Shown: positions 1 through 8,697, counted from the first letter of the stretch. The stretch: DNA of 64,000 nt from Candidatus Rokuibacteriota bacterium (GCA_003220685.1 QHTE01000043.1:1-64000), one strand, 5' to 3'. The notes: generated by a model not told the origin, from the letters alone. Made by a program: numbers and translations.

Positions 1-1
1 C

Positions 2-109
2 GGCGAGGACTACAACCACTTCGAGATCATCGAGACGCTCGGCACGCCCTACGGCCTGCTGGGCCGCGCGGTGCTCGAGCAGATGACGCTCTCCCAAGGA
101 GGCGGGTGA
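2..109 (+). CDS. alpha/beta hydrolase, C-terminal end (partial)
   Basis: Only the last 35 codons are inside the window; the gene enters from the left edge and stops at TGA 107-109. The tail reads NHFEII then GLLGRAVLEQM, the same layout as the C-terminus of the complete alpha/beta hydrolase at 22564-23430 (LHHFSI then LLRQMGF). In that kynurenine-formamidase/esterase-like family the His of the HHF/NHF motif is the catalytic-triad histidine, so His6 of the fragment is probably that residue. The stop codon overlaps the next gene's ATG by one base, which suggests cotranscription with the dehydrogenase. The family call rests on a short tail and is inferred. Confidence 0.55.
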   Translation, partial: GEDYNHFEIIETLGTPYGLLGRAVLEQMTLSQGGG

Positions 110-1200
110 TGAAAGCCGCGATCCTCTACAAAGCCAACACGCCGCTCGAGGTCGTCGACGTGCAGCAGCAGGGCGCCCAGACCGGCGAGGCGCGCGTCCG
201 GGTGAAAGCCGCGGGCGTCTGCCACAGCGACTGGCACATCATGAACGGCGACTGGACCTTGCCGTTGCCGATGGTGCTCGGGCACGAAGCGGCCGGCATC
301 GTCGAGGACGTCGGCGCCGGCGTCACCAATGTCAAGCCCGGCGATCACGTGATCTTCTCCTTCCGGCCGCAGTGCGGCCGCTGCCTCTACTGCTCGATCG
401 GGCGGTCGATCCTCTGCGACGGCCACCAGACCGCGCGCTGGATGATGCTCGACGGCACCTGCCGCCTCAAGCGCGACGGCCAGGACATCTTCCAGATGGC
501 GCGCATCGGCACGTTCGCGGAATCGGTCGTGTGCCCGGCGGAGATGCTGGTGCCGATCCGCAGGGAGATGCCCTGGCCGCAGGCGGCGCTGATGGGCTGC
601 TGCGTCCCGACCGGCGTGGGCGCGGTGACCCGGTGCGCGGAGGTGGAAGCCGGCGCGTCGGTCGTCGTGATTGGCTGCGGCGGCGTCGGCCTCAACGTGG
701 TGCAGGGCGCGCGGCTCGCGGGCGCCCGGATGATCATCGCGTGCGATCTCCTCGACAACAAGCTCGAGTACGCGCGCGAGTTCGGCGCCACGCACACCAT
801 CGACGCCGGCCGCCAGAGCGTGGTCGACACGGTCCGCGGCCTCACCGGCGGTCGGGGCGCCGACTACGCCTTCGACGCCATCGGCGGCGAGGCGACGACC
901 TTGCAGATCCTCGACGCGATCCGGCCGGGCGGCACCGCCGTCATCGTCGGCATGGCGGCGATGAACGTGCGGGCGCCGATCACCCCGTACATGATGGCGC
1001 TCCAGGAAAAGACGATCCGCGGAACGATGTACGGCTCCGTGCGCCCGAACATCGATTTCCCGAAGCTGGTCGACCTGTACCTGGACGGCCGGCTGAAGAT
1101 CGATCAGCTGGTGAGCCGCACGTACAAGCTCGAGGAGATCAACGATGGCTTCGCGGCGCTCCGCAACGGGCAGGTGGCGCGCGGGGTCGTCGTGTTCTGA
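109..1200 (+). CDS. zinc-dependent alcohol dehydrogenase (MDR superfamily)
   Basis: Predicted cytoplasmic 363-residue medium-chain dehydrogenase that would oxidise an alcohol with NAD(P)+. Seen directly: catalytic-zinc Cys38 in GVCHSDWH, His59-Glu60 in the GHEAAG motif, four structural-zinc cysteines Cys89, Cys92, Cys95 and Cys103 with the classic C-x2-C-x2-C-x7-C spacing, and a Rossmann motif GCGGVG near residue 187. Length is normal for the family. ATG at 109 is chosen over the in-frame GTG at 106 because AAGGAGG at 96-102 sits six bases upstream of it. It overlaps the end of an alpha/beta hydrolase, so its substrate may come from ester cleavage; the substrate itself cannot be read from sequence. 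Confidence 0.9.
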   Translation: MKAAILYKANTPLEVVDVQQQGAQTGEARVRVKAAGVCHSDWHIMNGDWTLPLPMVLGHEAAGIVEDVGAGVTNVKPGDHVIFSFRPQCGRCLYCSIGRSILCDGHQTARWMMLDGTCRLKRDGQDIFQMARIGTFAESVVCPAEMLVPIRREMPWPQAALMGCCVPTGVGAVTRCAEVEAGASVVVIGCGGVGLNVVQGARLAGARMIIACDLLDNKLEYAREFGATHTIDAGRQSVVDTVRGLTGGRGADYAFDAIGGEATTLQILDAIRPGGTAVIVGMAAMNVRAPITPYMMALQEKTIRGTMYGSVRPNIDFPKLVDLYLDGRLKIDQLVSRTYKLEEINDGFAALRNGQVARGVVVF

Positions 1201-1215
1201 GTCGGCCGGCGACGT

Positions 1216-1608
1216 ATGGTCGATGGCTGTAGCTTCTGTCGTCTGAGCGAGAATCCAGATCAGCGGATTGTCCTCCGCGGCGACGCGGTGCTGTTCCTGC
1301 AGAATGAGAAGGAACAGGGCGCTCTGCTCGGCTCGGGCGTCATCATTCCCGTCAGGCACGCCGAGACCGTCTTCGACTTGACGCTCCAAGAAATCGACGC
1401 GACCTTTACACTGCTCAAGCAGGTCAAAGCGTGGTTGGACGAGCGCTACCATCCCGACGGGTACAACGTGGGATGGAACTGCGGGACGACCGCTGGCCAG
1501 ATCGCCATGCACGCGCACATGCACGTCATGCCCCGGTTTCGGCAGGAACCCTACGCGGGGTGTGGGATTCGCTATTGGCTGAAGCAGCCCGCGAATCGCT
1601 GGTGGTAG
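1216..1608 (+). CDS. HIT family hydrolase
   Basis: A 130-residue histidine-triad protein. The catalytic motif is visible as HAHMHVMPR at residues 99-107 (His99, His101, His103), and an N-terminal CSFC pair at residues 5-8 is the zinc-binding CxxC of many bacterial HIT proteins. Members hydrolyse nucleoside phosphoramidates or dinucleoside polyphosphates; the precise substrate is unknown here. It begins 15 bp after the alcohol dehydrogenase and may share its transcript. The C-terminus ends ANRWW and is followed immediately by broken coding sequence, so the 3' side of this gene borders a rearranged patch. Confidence 0.88.
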   Translation: MVDGCSFCRLSENPDQRIVLRGDAVLFLQNEKEQGALLGSGVIIPVRHAETVFDLTLQEIDATFTLLKQVKAWLDERYHPDGYNVGWNCGTTAGQIAMHAHMHVMPRFRQEPYAGCGIRYWLKQPANRWW

Positions 1609-1609
1609 G

Positions 1610-1844
1610 ACGCTTCGCGCCGGACGCTGGAATGGGGCTCGTGTGGCCCTCCGTCGCGAGGCGGAAGCGTATTGCCGTTATGCGGCGGACGCGCGCAAGA
1701 AGGTCGAGGCGTTTTGGGGCGCGACGTGGACTGCGCCGGTCAGGATCCACGTATGAACGACAGGGTTTCAAGGCGATCGGCTTCACCGACGGCGCGAGCA
1801 ACGAAGAGCAGTGTCCGGACGTGCTCTACGAGTGGCGACCCTAG
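1610..1844 (+). pseudogene. remnants of two genes, including a GNAT acetyltransferase tail
   Basis: No intact gene fits between the HIT gene and the nucleotidyltransferase, yet two frames look like real protein. In frame 2, about 1643-1755 reads EAYCRYAADARKKVEAFWG and on to WTAPVRIHV before TGA 1753-1755. In frame 3, 1752-1844 reads YERQGFKAIGF then NEEQCPDVLYEW, which closely resembles the C-terminal YERxGF...NEExxPDxxYEW end of GNAT N-acetyltransferases. The frames meet at about 1752, so either a frameshift or a deletion fused the start of one gene to the end of another. No start codon or ribosome site supports either piece. The GNAT assignment rests on about 30 residues. Confidence 0.45.
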
Positions 1845-1863
1845 AATCTCTGCACGCACGGCA

Positions 1864-2691
1864 ATGAGCTCACACGAGTACGTGCTCGACCCCGCTCGCT
1901 GGCCCGACATGCCGCCGGCCCACCGCGCCTTCCTCGAGCATGCGATCCCGGCGCTTCGCGCCGACGAGCGCCTCGTCGGGGTCGCCGCGGGGGGCTCGTT
2001 CATCAATCGGAGCCTGGACGAGCACTCCGACCTCGACCTGGTCGTCGTCTCGCGTCCCGACGTCGCGGCCGACGTCCTGGGCGATGGACCCGACCTGGCC
2101 CGACGGCTCGCGCCGATGCTGGCCGCCTTTCCCGGGGACCACGTGGGTGAGCCGCGGCTGCTCATTTGCCTCTACGGGCCGCCGCTTCTCCACGTCGACT
2201 TCAAGTTCGTGTCGACCGACGAGCTGGCCCATCGCGTCGAAGATCCAGACGTCCTCTGGGACCGGCACGGCGAGGTTCGCGCCGTGCTGGTGCGGACGAA
2301 AGCCGTCTACCCTCCGCCGCGCTTTCAGTGGATCGAGGATCGCTTCTGGGCCTGGATGCACTACACCGCCGTCAAGATCGCGCGGGGCGAGCTGTTCGAG
2401 GCGATCGACGCGCTCGGGTTCGTCCGCGGCCGCGTGCTCGGCCCGCTCGCGCTGGCGGAGGCGGGCGCTCAGCCGAACGGCGTGCGGCGAGTCGAGCAGA
2501 ACGCCCCGGCGCGCGTAGCCTCGTTGCGAGCCACCGTGGCGGGGCACGATCGGACGGGATGCTGGAGCGCGTTGAGGGAGACGATAGCCCTCTACGCCGA
2601 GCTGCGAGATCGGCTGGCACCGCCGGCGCTTCGCCGCGGAGCCGAAGCCGAACGCGCGGTCCGCGACTTCCTCTCGGGGCCTAGCCCTTGA
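1864..2691 (+). CDS. nucleotidyltransferase-domain protein
   Basis: A 275-residue cytoplasmic protein with the nucleotidyltransferase-fold signature GGSFINRSLDEHSDLDLVV: GGS at residues 43-45 and the metal-binding Asp56-x-Asp58. A third acidic residue is probably the Asp of LLHVDFKF further on. The C-terminal half (ERFWAWMHY-like, then helical) resembles the helical domain that follows the catalytic domain in aminoglycoside-adenylyltransferase-type proteins, but no substrate can be assigned. The last 11 bp overlap tail to tail with the YqeY-like gene on the other strand. The start is the first ATG after the remnant region; no strong Shine-Dalgarno is evident. Confidence 0.75.
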   Translation: MSSHEYVLDPARWPDMPPAHRAFLEHAIPALRADERLVGVAAGGSFINRSLDEHSDLDLVVVSRPDVAADVLGDGPDLARRLAPMLAAFPGDHVGEPRLLICLYGPPLLHVDFKFVSTDELAHRVEDPDVLWDRHGEVRAVLVRTKAVYPPPRFQWIEDRFWAWMHYTAVKIARGELFEAIDALGFVRGRVLGPLALAEAGAQPNGVRRVEQNAPARVASLRATVAGHDRTGCWSALRETIALYAELRDRLAPPALRRGAEAERAVRDFLSGPSP

Positions 2692-3139
2692 GCATCTCCT
2701 CGGCGACGCGCTTCACGTCCACCGCGTCGACCTGGCCCTTGTGCGTCTTCATGACGTCGCCGACCAGGCGGCCCACCTGCTTGGCGTCGGCGATCTTCAG
2801 CGCGTCGAGCCGCTCGCGCACGAGCGCGCGCAGCGCCGCCTCGTCCATGCCCTTGGGCAGGTAGCGCTCGCAGAACTCGAGCTCGAAGCGCAGCTGCGCG
2901 GCGTGCGCGGCCCCGCGCTCGCCGACCTTCTCGAACTCGGGCAGGGCCTTCTGCAGCTGCTTGCGGTAGGCGCCGATGACGTCCAGGACGAGCGCATCGT
3001 CGATGGTGCCGGAGAAGCCCTTGGCCGTGCGACGCTCGCCGATCTTCGACTTGATCATGCGCACCACGTCGGACGTGCGCGTGTCCTTCTCCTTGATCGC
3101 CTTCGTCAGCGTGTCGTTCAAGGTCTGCTCGAGTCCCAT
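2681..3139 (-). CDS. GatB/YqeY domain-containing protein
   Basis: A 152-residue all-helical protein matching the YqeY family: N-terminal LNDTLTKAIKEKDTRTSDV, central ELEFCERYLPKGMDEAALRA, and C-terminal KQVGRLVGDVMKTHKGQVD. The domain is related to the tail of GatB, the subunit of tRNA-dependent amidotransferase, and is thought to bind tRNA; free-standing members have no settled biochemical role. The start is the ATG at 3139 preceded by AGGAGGTGCC on the minus strand; a longer open frame upstream lacks family-like sequence. It lies convergent to the nucleotidyltransferase gene. Confidence 0.9.
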   Translation of the reverse strand: MGLEQTLNDTLTKAIKEKDTRTSDVVRMIKSKIGERRTAKGFSGTIDDALVLDVIGAYRKQLQKALPEFEKVGERGAAHAAQLRFELEFCERYLPKGMDEAALRALVRERLDALKIADAKQVGRLVGDVMKTHKGQVDAVDVKRVAEEMLKG

Positions 3140-3217
3140 GGCACCTCCTGGACGATCTGAACAGCTCGCCTCGGACGGCGGGGCCCCGGCCCCGCGACGT
3201 CCTGCGGCTCGCACTTC

Positions 3218-4066
3218 CTACTGTACCCGCAACCGGGGGTCCAGCACGTCACGAAGACCGTCGCCCAGGAGGTTCAGGCTGAGCCCCGAGATCGTCAGCG
3301 CGAGGCCGGGGAAGAGGCTTACCCAGAACGCCTCGCGGATCACGTTCTTGCCGCTGGCGATCACGTTGCCCCACGAGGGGACGTAGGGCGGCACGCCGAC
3401 GCCCAGGAAGCCCAGGATGGCCTCGGCCAGGATCGCGTAGGCGAAGATGAAGCTCGCCTGCACGAGCAGCGGCCCCACGCAGTTCGGCAGGATGTGGCGG
3501 AAGGCGATCGCGAGGTCGCGGCGCCCGAGCGCGCGGGCGGCCTGGACGTAGTCGAGCTCGCGCAGGCTCAGCACGGTGCTCCGGATCAGCATGGCCGTGC
3601 GCGGCGTGTAGACGACCGAGAGCGCGAAGATGACGTTGCCGATGCCGGGACCGCGCGCGGCCATGAGGGCGATGGCCAGCAGAATGGCCGGGAAGGCCAT
3701 CAGGCCGTCCATGACGCGCATCAGCGCCATGTCGACACGGCGGTAGTAGCCCGCGATCAGGCCGATCACGATTCCCCAGAGAGATGTCAGGATCATCGTC
3801 GTCGCCCCCACGAGCAGTGAGACCTGCGCCCCGTGCAGGACCAGGCTGTACACGTCGCGCCCGAACTCGTCGGTGCCGAGGAAGTTCGCGGCGCTCGGCG
3901 CCTTCAGGCGCTGGGCCGGGTTGAGTCGGCGAGGATCGTGGGTCGAGATGACGCCGGCCAGCAGCGCGGCGAGGATCACGACGGCCAGGATTGCCGCGCC
4001 GATTGCGATGTTGCGATTGCGCGCGGCGTGCCGCCGCCAGGTCGGGCGAGCGCCCGGGTCAGCCAT
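3218..4066 (-). CDS. peptide-type ABC transporter permease (DppC/OppC-like)
   Basis: A 282-residue inner-membrane permease of the oligopeptide/nickel class. It has an N-terminal membrane anchor, a FLGTDEFGRDVYS motif typical of the DppC side, about five further hydrophobic spans, and the coupling-loop sequence AARALGRRDLAIAFRHILPN that contacts the ATPase. It ends DVLDPRLRV as these proteins do. ATG 4066 is used because it overlaps the TGA of the upstream DppB-like gene; a longer frame begins inside that gene. It acts as a heterodimer with the 4059-5003 product, fed by the binding protein at 5061-6626. No ATPase genes are adjacent. Confidence 0.92.
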   Translation of the reverse strand: MADPGARPTWRRHAARNRNIAIGAAILAVVILAALLAGVISTHDPRRLNPAQRLKAPSAANFLGTDEFGRDVYSLVLHGAQVSLLVGATTMILTSLWGIVIGLIAGYYRRVDMALMRVMDGLMAFPAILLAIALMAARGPGIGNVIFALSVVYTPRTAMLIRSTVLSLRELDYVQAARALGRRDLAIAFRHILPNCVGPLLVQASFIFAYAILAEAILGFLGVGVPPYVPSWGNVIASGKNVIREAFWVSLFPGLALTISGLSLNLLGDGLRDVLDPRLRVQ

Positions 4067-5003
4067 AGCGGATCCTGGGGTCGATGAAGACGTAGAGCAC
4101 ATCGACCACGAGATTGATCAGCACGTATGCGGTGGCGGTGACCAGGATCACGCCCTGCACGACCGGATAGTCTCGGCGCAGGACTGCCGAGATGATCAGC
4201 CGCCCGAGCCCGGGGATGTTGAAGACGATCTCGGTTACGACGGCGCCGCCGATCAGGATCGCCATCGTGATCCCGACCACCGTGATCACGGGCACGAGCG
4301 CGTTGCGGAACGCGTGGACCCACATGACGGACCGCTGCGACACGCCCTTGGCGCGCGCCGTCCGGATGTAGTCCTGCTGGAGCGCCTCGAGCATGCAGGA
4401 TCGGCTGATGCGCGCGATCAGCGCCGACTGGTTGAAGCCGAGGGAGACGGCCGGCAGCACCATGTAGCGCAGCGCCGCCATCGGATCGGCGAGGATGGAC
4501 GCGTAGCCGGCCGCCGGCAGCCAGCCCAGGCGGACCGCGAAGAGATAGATGAAGTTCAGCGAGAGCCAGAAGCCGGGCACGCAGACGCCCAGCAGCGAGA
4601 TCAGCATCAGCGTACGGTCCCAGAGCGAGCCCTGATAGGCCGCGGCGACGATCCCCGACGGCACGCCGATCACGATCGCGACCAGCAGCGCCGAGAACGT
4701 CAGCACCAGGGTCGGCTCCGCGCGCTCCAGGAGCGCCGTCACCACCGGCCGGTCGAGGAAGTACGACTGGCCGAGGTCGCCGCGCACCACGCGCGCGTAG
4801 AACTTGAAGAGCTGCTCGTGCAGCGGACGATCGAGGCCGAGGGCCTGGCGCGTGGCCTGGATCTGGGCGAGGGTCGCGTCCGGGCCCAGCATGACGCTCA
4901 CCGGATCGCCCGGGATCAGATGAATGAGCAGGAAGACGACGGTGACGACGACCGCCAGCACCGGCACGACCGTCAGGAGCCGCCGGATCAGGTACGCCGT
5001 CAC
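4059..5003 (-). CDS. peptide-type ABC transporter permease (DppB/OppB-like)
   Basis: A 314-residue inner-membrane protein with the DppB layout: start MTAYLIRRLLTVVPVLAVVV as the first span, HLIPGDPV, then LGLDRPLHEQLFKFYARVVRGDLGQS leading into the core domain, and the coupling segment RTARAKGVSQRSVMWVHAFRNA. The end DVLYVFIDPRIRYG is characteristic. It overlaps the downstream DppC-like gene by 8 bp and follows the binding-protein gene by 57 bp, all on the minus strand, so the three form an operon read 6626 to 3218. Substrate (peptide, nickel, opine or sugar) is not decided by the permease sequence. Confidence 0.93.
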   Translation of the reverse strand: MTAYLIRRLLTVVPVLAVVVTVVFLLIHLIPGDPVSVMLGPDATLAQIQATRQALGLDRPLHEQLFKFYARVVRGDLGQSYFLDRPVVTALLERAEPTLVLTFSALLVAIVIGVPSGIVAAAYQGSLWDRTLMLISLLGVCVPGFWLSLNFIYLFAVRLGWLPAAGYASILADPMAALRYMVLPAVSLGFNQSALIARISRSCMLEALQQDYIRTARAKGVSQRSVMWVHAFRNALVPVITVVGITMAILIGGAVVTEIVFNIPGLGRLIISAVLRRDYPVVQGVILVTATAYVLINLVVDVLYVFIDPRIRYG

Positions 5004-5060
5004 GCGCTATGGCGGAGGGGCGCCATCCGCGGAAGGACGGCGCCCGCGGCCCTCACCGCG

Positions 5061-6626
5061 CTACTTCTCGACCCACACGTTGTAGAAGCGGATGCGCTCG
5101 GTCTTCTCGTTGAAGCCCTTGGTCGTGTTGCGGATCGCGCGAAGCCCGAAGAGGTCGCCGTAGCGGATCACCGGCACCTTGTCGTAGAACAGGCGCGTCT
5201 GCTGCTCCCAGAGCGCCACGCGCTTCTTGGGATCGGTCTCGCGCGCCAGCTCGGCCTGGAGCTTCTGGATGTCCTCGTCGGTCGTCCAGCCCGGCCAGCT
5301 GGCCGTGAGAAAGACGGCGTGGGTCGGGTCGTAGAAGGCGCCGATGCCGGTGGTGAACGCGTCGTACTCCTTTGGATTGTTCCGGCGCTTCACCAGGGTA
5401 GCCCAATCGACCACCTGCAGATCGATGTTGAAGCCGAGGTCCTCGAGCTGCTGCTTGGTCAGGAGCGCGAAGTCGTACATCCACTTGTACTCCTGCGTGG
5501 TCATGAAGCGGATCGGCTCCTTCTTGTAGCCGGCCTCCTGCAGGAGCTTCTGGACCTTCGCTCGGTTGTGCTCGTTCCACGGCAGCCCCGAGAGCTTCGT
5601 GTGCCAGGAGACGATCTCGGTCATGGCCAGGCTCGAGTCCATCCGGTAGAACTCGGCGCGGCCGCCGGCGACGTTCTTCATGATCGGCTCGATGTCGATC
5701 GCCGCCTGCCAGGCCTGGCGGAGCTTCTGGTTCGTCATCAGGCCTTCTTTCTTGTTGAGGACCGCGACGAGCCAGTAGTACGGCTTCGACACGAGCGGCC
5801 GGAGATTCGGGTTCGCCTTCAGCCGGTCGTAGGCGTCGAGGTTCAGATCGTCCGCGAAGTCGAGCTCGCCCGTCTCCACCTGAGCCACGCGGGTCGCAAC
5901 CTCCGGCACGGGCTGGAAGCGGACCTCGTCCAGATAGGCGGTCTTGCCGCCGCCGTAGCCGTTCGGCTTCTCGTTGCGCGACTTGTAGTCGTCGAACCTC
6001 ACCATGCGGATGTACTGGTCGGGCTTCCACTCGGCGAGCTTGAACGGGCCGGTCCCGACGTACTCGGTCGCCTTCACCTCGGGCGCGAACTTCTCGACGA
6101 TCTCCTTGGGATAGATCGCGCCGAAGTTGTTCGGCACCGCGAGCGAGATCAGCACGATCGCCGATTTCTCCTTCAGCTTCATCTCGACCGTGTACTTGTC
6201 CAGCGCCTTCCACTCGGCGACCTGCGCGAACAGCGCCTTGCCGTAGATCGACTGCTTGCCCCAACGCGCCAGCGAGGGGACGACGTCCTCGGAGGTCATC
6301 TCCTTGCCGTTGTGGAACTTGACGCCCTGGCGGAGCTTGAAGGTGTAGACGAGGCCGTCCTTGCTCACGGTGTGGCTCTCGGCCAGCATCGGGATCGGAC
6401 GGTTGTCGCTGTCGAGGCTGTACAGGCCCTCGTAGATGTGGTTGGTCAAGGTCTCGGTGATGCTCGCCGTCGTCCAGTGGGCGTCGAGCGACGGCGGCTC
6501 GCCGAGGTTGCCGACCTTGAGGATCCCGCCCTTCTTCTGCGCCTCGGCGGTGAGCGGGCCGCCGGCGATCAGCATCAGGGCCGCCAGAGCGAGCGGCACG
6601 TATTTGCGACTCAAGCTCGATGACAT
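5061..6626 (-). CDS. ABC transporter substrate-binding protein, family 5 (DppA-like)
   Basis: A 521-residue periplasmic solute receptor. A Sec signal peptide with the core YVPLALAALMLIAGG ends near TAEAQ, followed by the family start KKGGILKVGNLGEPPSLDAH. The family-5 marker region KLRQGVKFHNGKEMTSEDVV and the YVGTGPFKLAEW motif are present. ATG 6626 is preceded by GGGAGGTGACC, so it is preferred over an upstream in-frame start at 6662. It is the first gene of an operon with two permeases. The neighbouring methyltransferase starts 47 bp away on the opposite strand, so that gap must hold divergent promoters. Substrate is unassigned. Confidence 0.93.
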   Translation of the reverse strand: MSSSLSRKYVPLALAALMLIAGGPLTAEAQKKGGILKVGNLGEPPSLDAHWTTASITETLTNHIYEGLYSLDSDNRPIPMLAESHTVSKDGLVYTFKLRQGVKFHNGKEMTSEDVVPSLARWGKQSIYGKALFAQVAEWKALDKYTVEMKLKEKSAIVLISLAVPNNFGAIYPKEIVEKFAPEVKATEYVGTGPFKLAEWKPDQYIRMVRFDDYKSRNEKPNGYGGGKTAYLDEVRFQPVPEVATRVAQVETGELDFADDLNLDAYDRLKANPNLRPLVSKPYYWLVAVLNKKEGLMTNQKLRQAWQAAIDIEPIMKNVAGGRAEFYRMDSSLAMTEIVSWHTKLSGLPWNEHNRAKVQKLLQEAGYKKEPIRFMTTQEYKWMYDFALLTKQQLEDLGFNIDLQVVDWATLVKRRNNPKEYDAFTTGIGAFYDPTHAVFLTASWPGWTTDEDIQKLQAELARETDPKKRVALWEQQTRLFYDKVPVIRYGDLFGLRAIRNTTKGFNEKTERIRFYNVWVEK

Positions 6627-6673
6627 GGTCACCTCCCGATAGTGGGTGAGCCAATCTATCACAGCCGCGTAGG

Positions 6674-7279
6674 ATGGTCGGCATGCGGCGGGCCGACCTC
6701 GTGCTGTTCGGCGTCACGGTCGGCGAGCTGGCCCTCCTCATTTTCCTGACGCCGACCTTCACGGCCACGGACTGGATCTACGTCCTGCAGCACCTCATGG
6801 TGCTGGGCATCGCCATCACGCGGCGCGCGCCCGAAGCGCAGGATCGCTCGCTGCCCGTCGCCGCCGCCGTTGCCGTCGCGTACGCCTACCCCTACGCCCA
6901 GCTGGCGTATCTGCGGTGGGAGTCCGGCGATCCGGCGTGGCCCGCGGGCGGGCTCGTCCTCGTGACGCTCGCGGCGTGTCTGAGCTTTGCGAGCCTCGCG
7001 ACCCTGGGCCGATGGTTCGGCGTGCGCCCGGCGTTGCGGGGGCTCGCGACGAAGGGGCCCTACCGGCTCGTCCGCCACCCGATGTACCTGGCCTACATCG
7101 TCGCCGACATCGGCTACAACCTGCAGGAATGGAACACCGGCACGGTGTTGATGGTGCTGGCGGGTTGGCTGTCGGTGCTGTACCGGATTCACGCCGAGGA
7201 GCGAGTCCTCGCGCGCGATCCCGGCTGGCCGATCTACACGGCGCGGGTGCGCTACCGACTCGTCCCCGGCCTCTGGTAG
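6674..7279 (+). CDS. isoprenylcysteine/phospholipid methyltransferase-family membrane protein
   Basis: A 201-residue integral membrane protein with about five hydrophobic spans. The C-terminal half carries the ICMT/PEMT-type cofactor motif TKGPYRLVRHPMYLAYI (residues about 128-144, with the RHPMY core) and the following EERVL segment, which in this superfamily bind S-adenosylmethionine near the membrane face. Bacterial members methylate lipids or small molecules rather than prenylated proteins; the acceptor is unknown. A second ATG three codons in (6683) is equally possible. Its stop is immediately followed by the stop of the convergent lipoprotein gene at 7280. Confidence 0.8.
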   Translation: MVGMRRADLVLFGVTVGELALLIFLTPTFTATDWIYVLQHLMVLGIAITRRAPEAQDRSLPVAAAVAVAYAYPYAQLAYLRWESGDPAWPAGGLVLVTLAACLSFASLATLGRWFGVRPALRGLATKGPYRLVRHPMYLAYIVADIGYNLQEWNTGTVLMVLAGWLSVLYRIHAEERVLARDPGWPIYTARVRYRLVPGLW

Positions 7280-7783
7280 CTAGGGCGTGACGAAGCGATA
7301 GTAACCGCGCGGGGGAACCGACACGCTCCGCGGATCGTCGCCTGGCGATTGCCCGGGCAAGATCAGCACGCCCCAGGGCGTGACCCGCGGCTGGCCGTCG
7401 AGCTCGAAGCGCGCGCGAACGCTCCAGAGGTACTGGGTGTCGCTCGCCAGCTCCATCTCGACCAGGTGCTCCGGTATCGCGAGCGCGCTTCTCGAATAGA
7501 CGAGCTCGGCGGGATAGACCTCCTGATAGCCGTGCGGGTCACGCACGCCGCGCCAGATCCGGAGATCGTAGGTCACGTGGCGCACGCGACTCACCCAGCC
7601 TCCCCGATCGGCTTCGAGATCCATGGGCCGAGGGAACGGCTCCCATCGGAGCGCCGGTTGCAACGACTCTAGCTTGGGAGCGAGGTTGTAGGGCGGGGGA
7701 GACAACGGCCGCAGGCCAACGACGTCGAGCGGCGCCGCGCACGCTGCGAGGGACAGGAACACGAGCGGAACGAGCCGGCGCAT
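7280..7783 (-). CDS. lipoprotein of unknown function
   Basis: A 167-residue predicted lipoprotein. The N-terminus MRRLVPLVFLSLAACAAP shows a short charged region, a hydrophobic stretch and a lipobox ending at Cys15. The mature part is beta-rich, with VTYDLRIWRG and TQYLWSVRARFEL resembling a fibronectin-III-like or similar sandwich strand pattern, but I do not recognise the family. Its ATG overlaps the TGA of the upstream lipoprotein gene (TGATG), so the two are translationally coupled and probably function together at the envelope. Confidence 0.7.
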   Translation of the reverse strand: MRRLVPLVFLSLAACAAPLDVVGLRPLSPPPYNLAPKLESLQPALRWEPFPRPMDLEADRGGWVSRVRHVTYDLRIWRGVRDPHGYQEVYPAELVYSRSALAIPEHLVEMELASDTQYLWSVRARFELDGQPRVTPWGVLILPGQSPGDDPRSVSVPPRGYYRFVTP

Positions 7784-8697
7784 CAGTGCTTGCCATTACT
7801 CGGAAACGGAACCAGGAGAAACACCTCGTCGACGATCTTCTCGGCGACGATCCCGGTGGCGCGCTCGAGCTCGATCCGCAGTAGCTCCGCCTCGTCCAGC
7901 CATTCGGCCAGGGTTCGCCCCCGTCCGCCGGAATAAGTGACCGAGTTCCTGTAGAGCTCCGCCTCGTCGGCCACACGCACCAGCCGCGTCTTCACCGTCA
8001 TGGCCAGTGTGAGGCTCGGATCGATCTCGGCGGTGCGACCCCGCAGTGACAGCTCCACCACGCTCATCTCGAGCACCGTTCGGAACCCGTCCGTGACGAG
8101 CGACCGATACTGGATGCGCTCGTCCGGGGTCAGCGGGCCTCGTCCGGCCAGCACGGTGAACGTCCCCGTCGTTTGCTCGCGACCGGTCTCGGCCACTCGA
8201 TTCAGGAGGTCGTCCTGGATCTTCAGGGCCGACAGATTCCGTCCGACCGCCGCCATGCGCTCCTCGACCTTGGCGGCCGACTCGGCCGTGACGCTGCCGA
8301 CGATGCTGCCGCCCACCGCGCCGACGGGCGCCAGGAAGGTGCTGGCCACGAGGCCGATGGGGCCCGCGAGCGCGCCACCGCCGATCGTGTAGGCGGCGCC
8401 CAGCAGGGCCCCGCGCGCAGCACCCTGGCCGGCGCCCTTCGCGGGGCCGTCCACGATGTCGAATTTCGGCGGAAAGCGTCCGGACGCCAGGGCTACCTTT
8501 GCTAGCCCGAGCCGGATGTCCTCGCCGGGCGGAGGCGGAAGCAGACGAGACGTGGTCGTCGGCCCCGCGCAGCCGGCCAGGAGGGCGACCGCGACGAGAA
8601 GAAGCGCGACCCGGCGGAGCGGCGCGCAGGTCACCGGGCGGCCCGGGCCGCCGCGGATCATCATGTGCGCTTCGAGCAGCAGGCCCACCCAGGACAT
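7783..8697 (-). CDS. lipoprotein with glycine-rich central segment, unknown function
   Basis: A 304-residue predicted lipoprotein with VALLLVAVALLAGCAGP as its lipobox region. Residues about 85-135 are Gly/Ala-rich (GAGQGAARGALLGAAYTIGGG and on), a glycine-zipper-like hydrophobic stretch that could insert into or lie on a membrane. The C-terminal half is soluble-looking and ends in charged helices. The start is uncertain: ATG 8697 and ATG 8664 are both in frame, and the shorter version still keeps the whole signal. It is coupled to the next lipoprotein gene by a TGATG overlap. I do not recognise the family. Confidence 0.65.
   Translation of the reverse strand: MSWVGLLLEAHMMIRGGPGRPVTCAPLRRVALLLVAVALLAGCAGPTTTSRLLPPPPGEDIRLGLAKVALASGRFPPKFDIVDGPAKGAGQGAARGALLGAAYTIGGGALAGPIGLVASTFLAPVGAVGGSIVGSVTAESAAKVEERMAAVGRNLSALKIQDDLLNRVAETGREQTTGTFTVLAGRGPLTPDERIQYRSLVTDGFRTVLEMSVVELSLRGRTAEIDPSLTLAMTVKTRLVRVADEAELYRNSVTYSGGRGRTLAEWLDEAELLRIELERATGIVAEKIVDEVFLLVPFPSNGKH

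Noticed and set aside
1753..1755. TGA as a second selenocysteine codon
   Set aside because: No Cys or redox motif surrounds it, and the homology-like sequence switches frame there instead of continuing.
3873..6623. A 916-codon plus-strand frame over the first peptide-type transporter
   Set aside because: Its protein is low-complexity and follows the reverse of three clear transporter genes.
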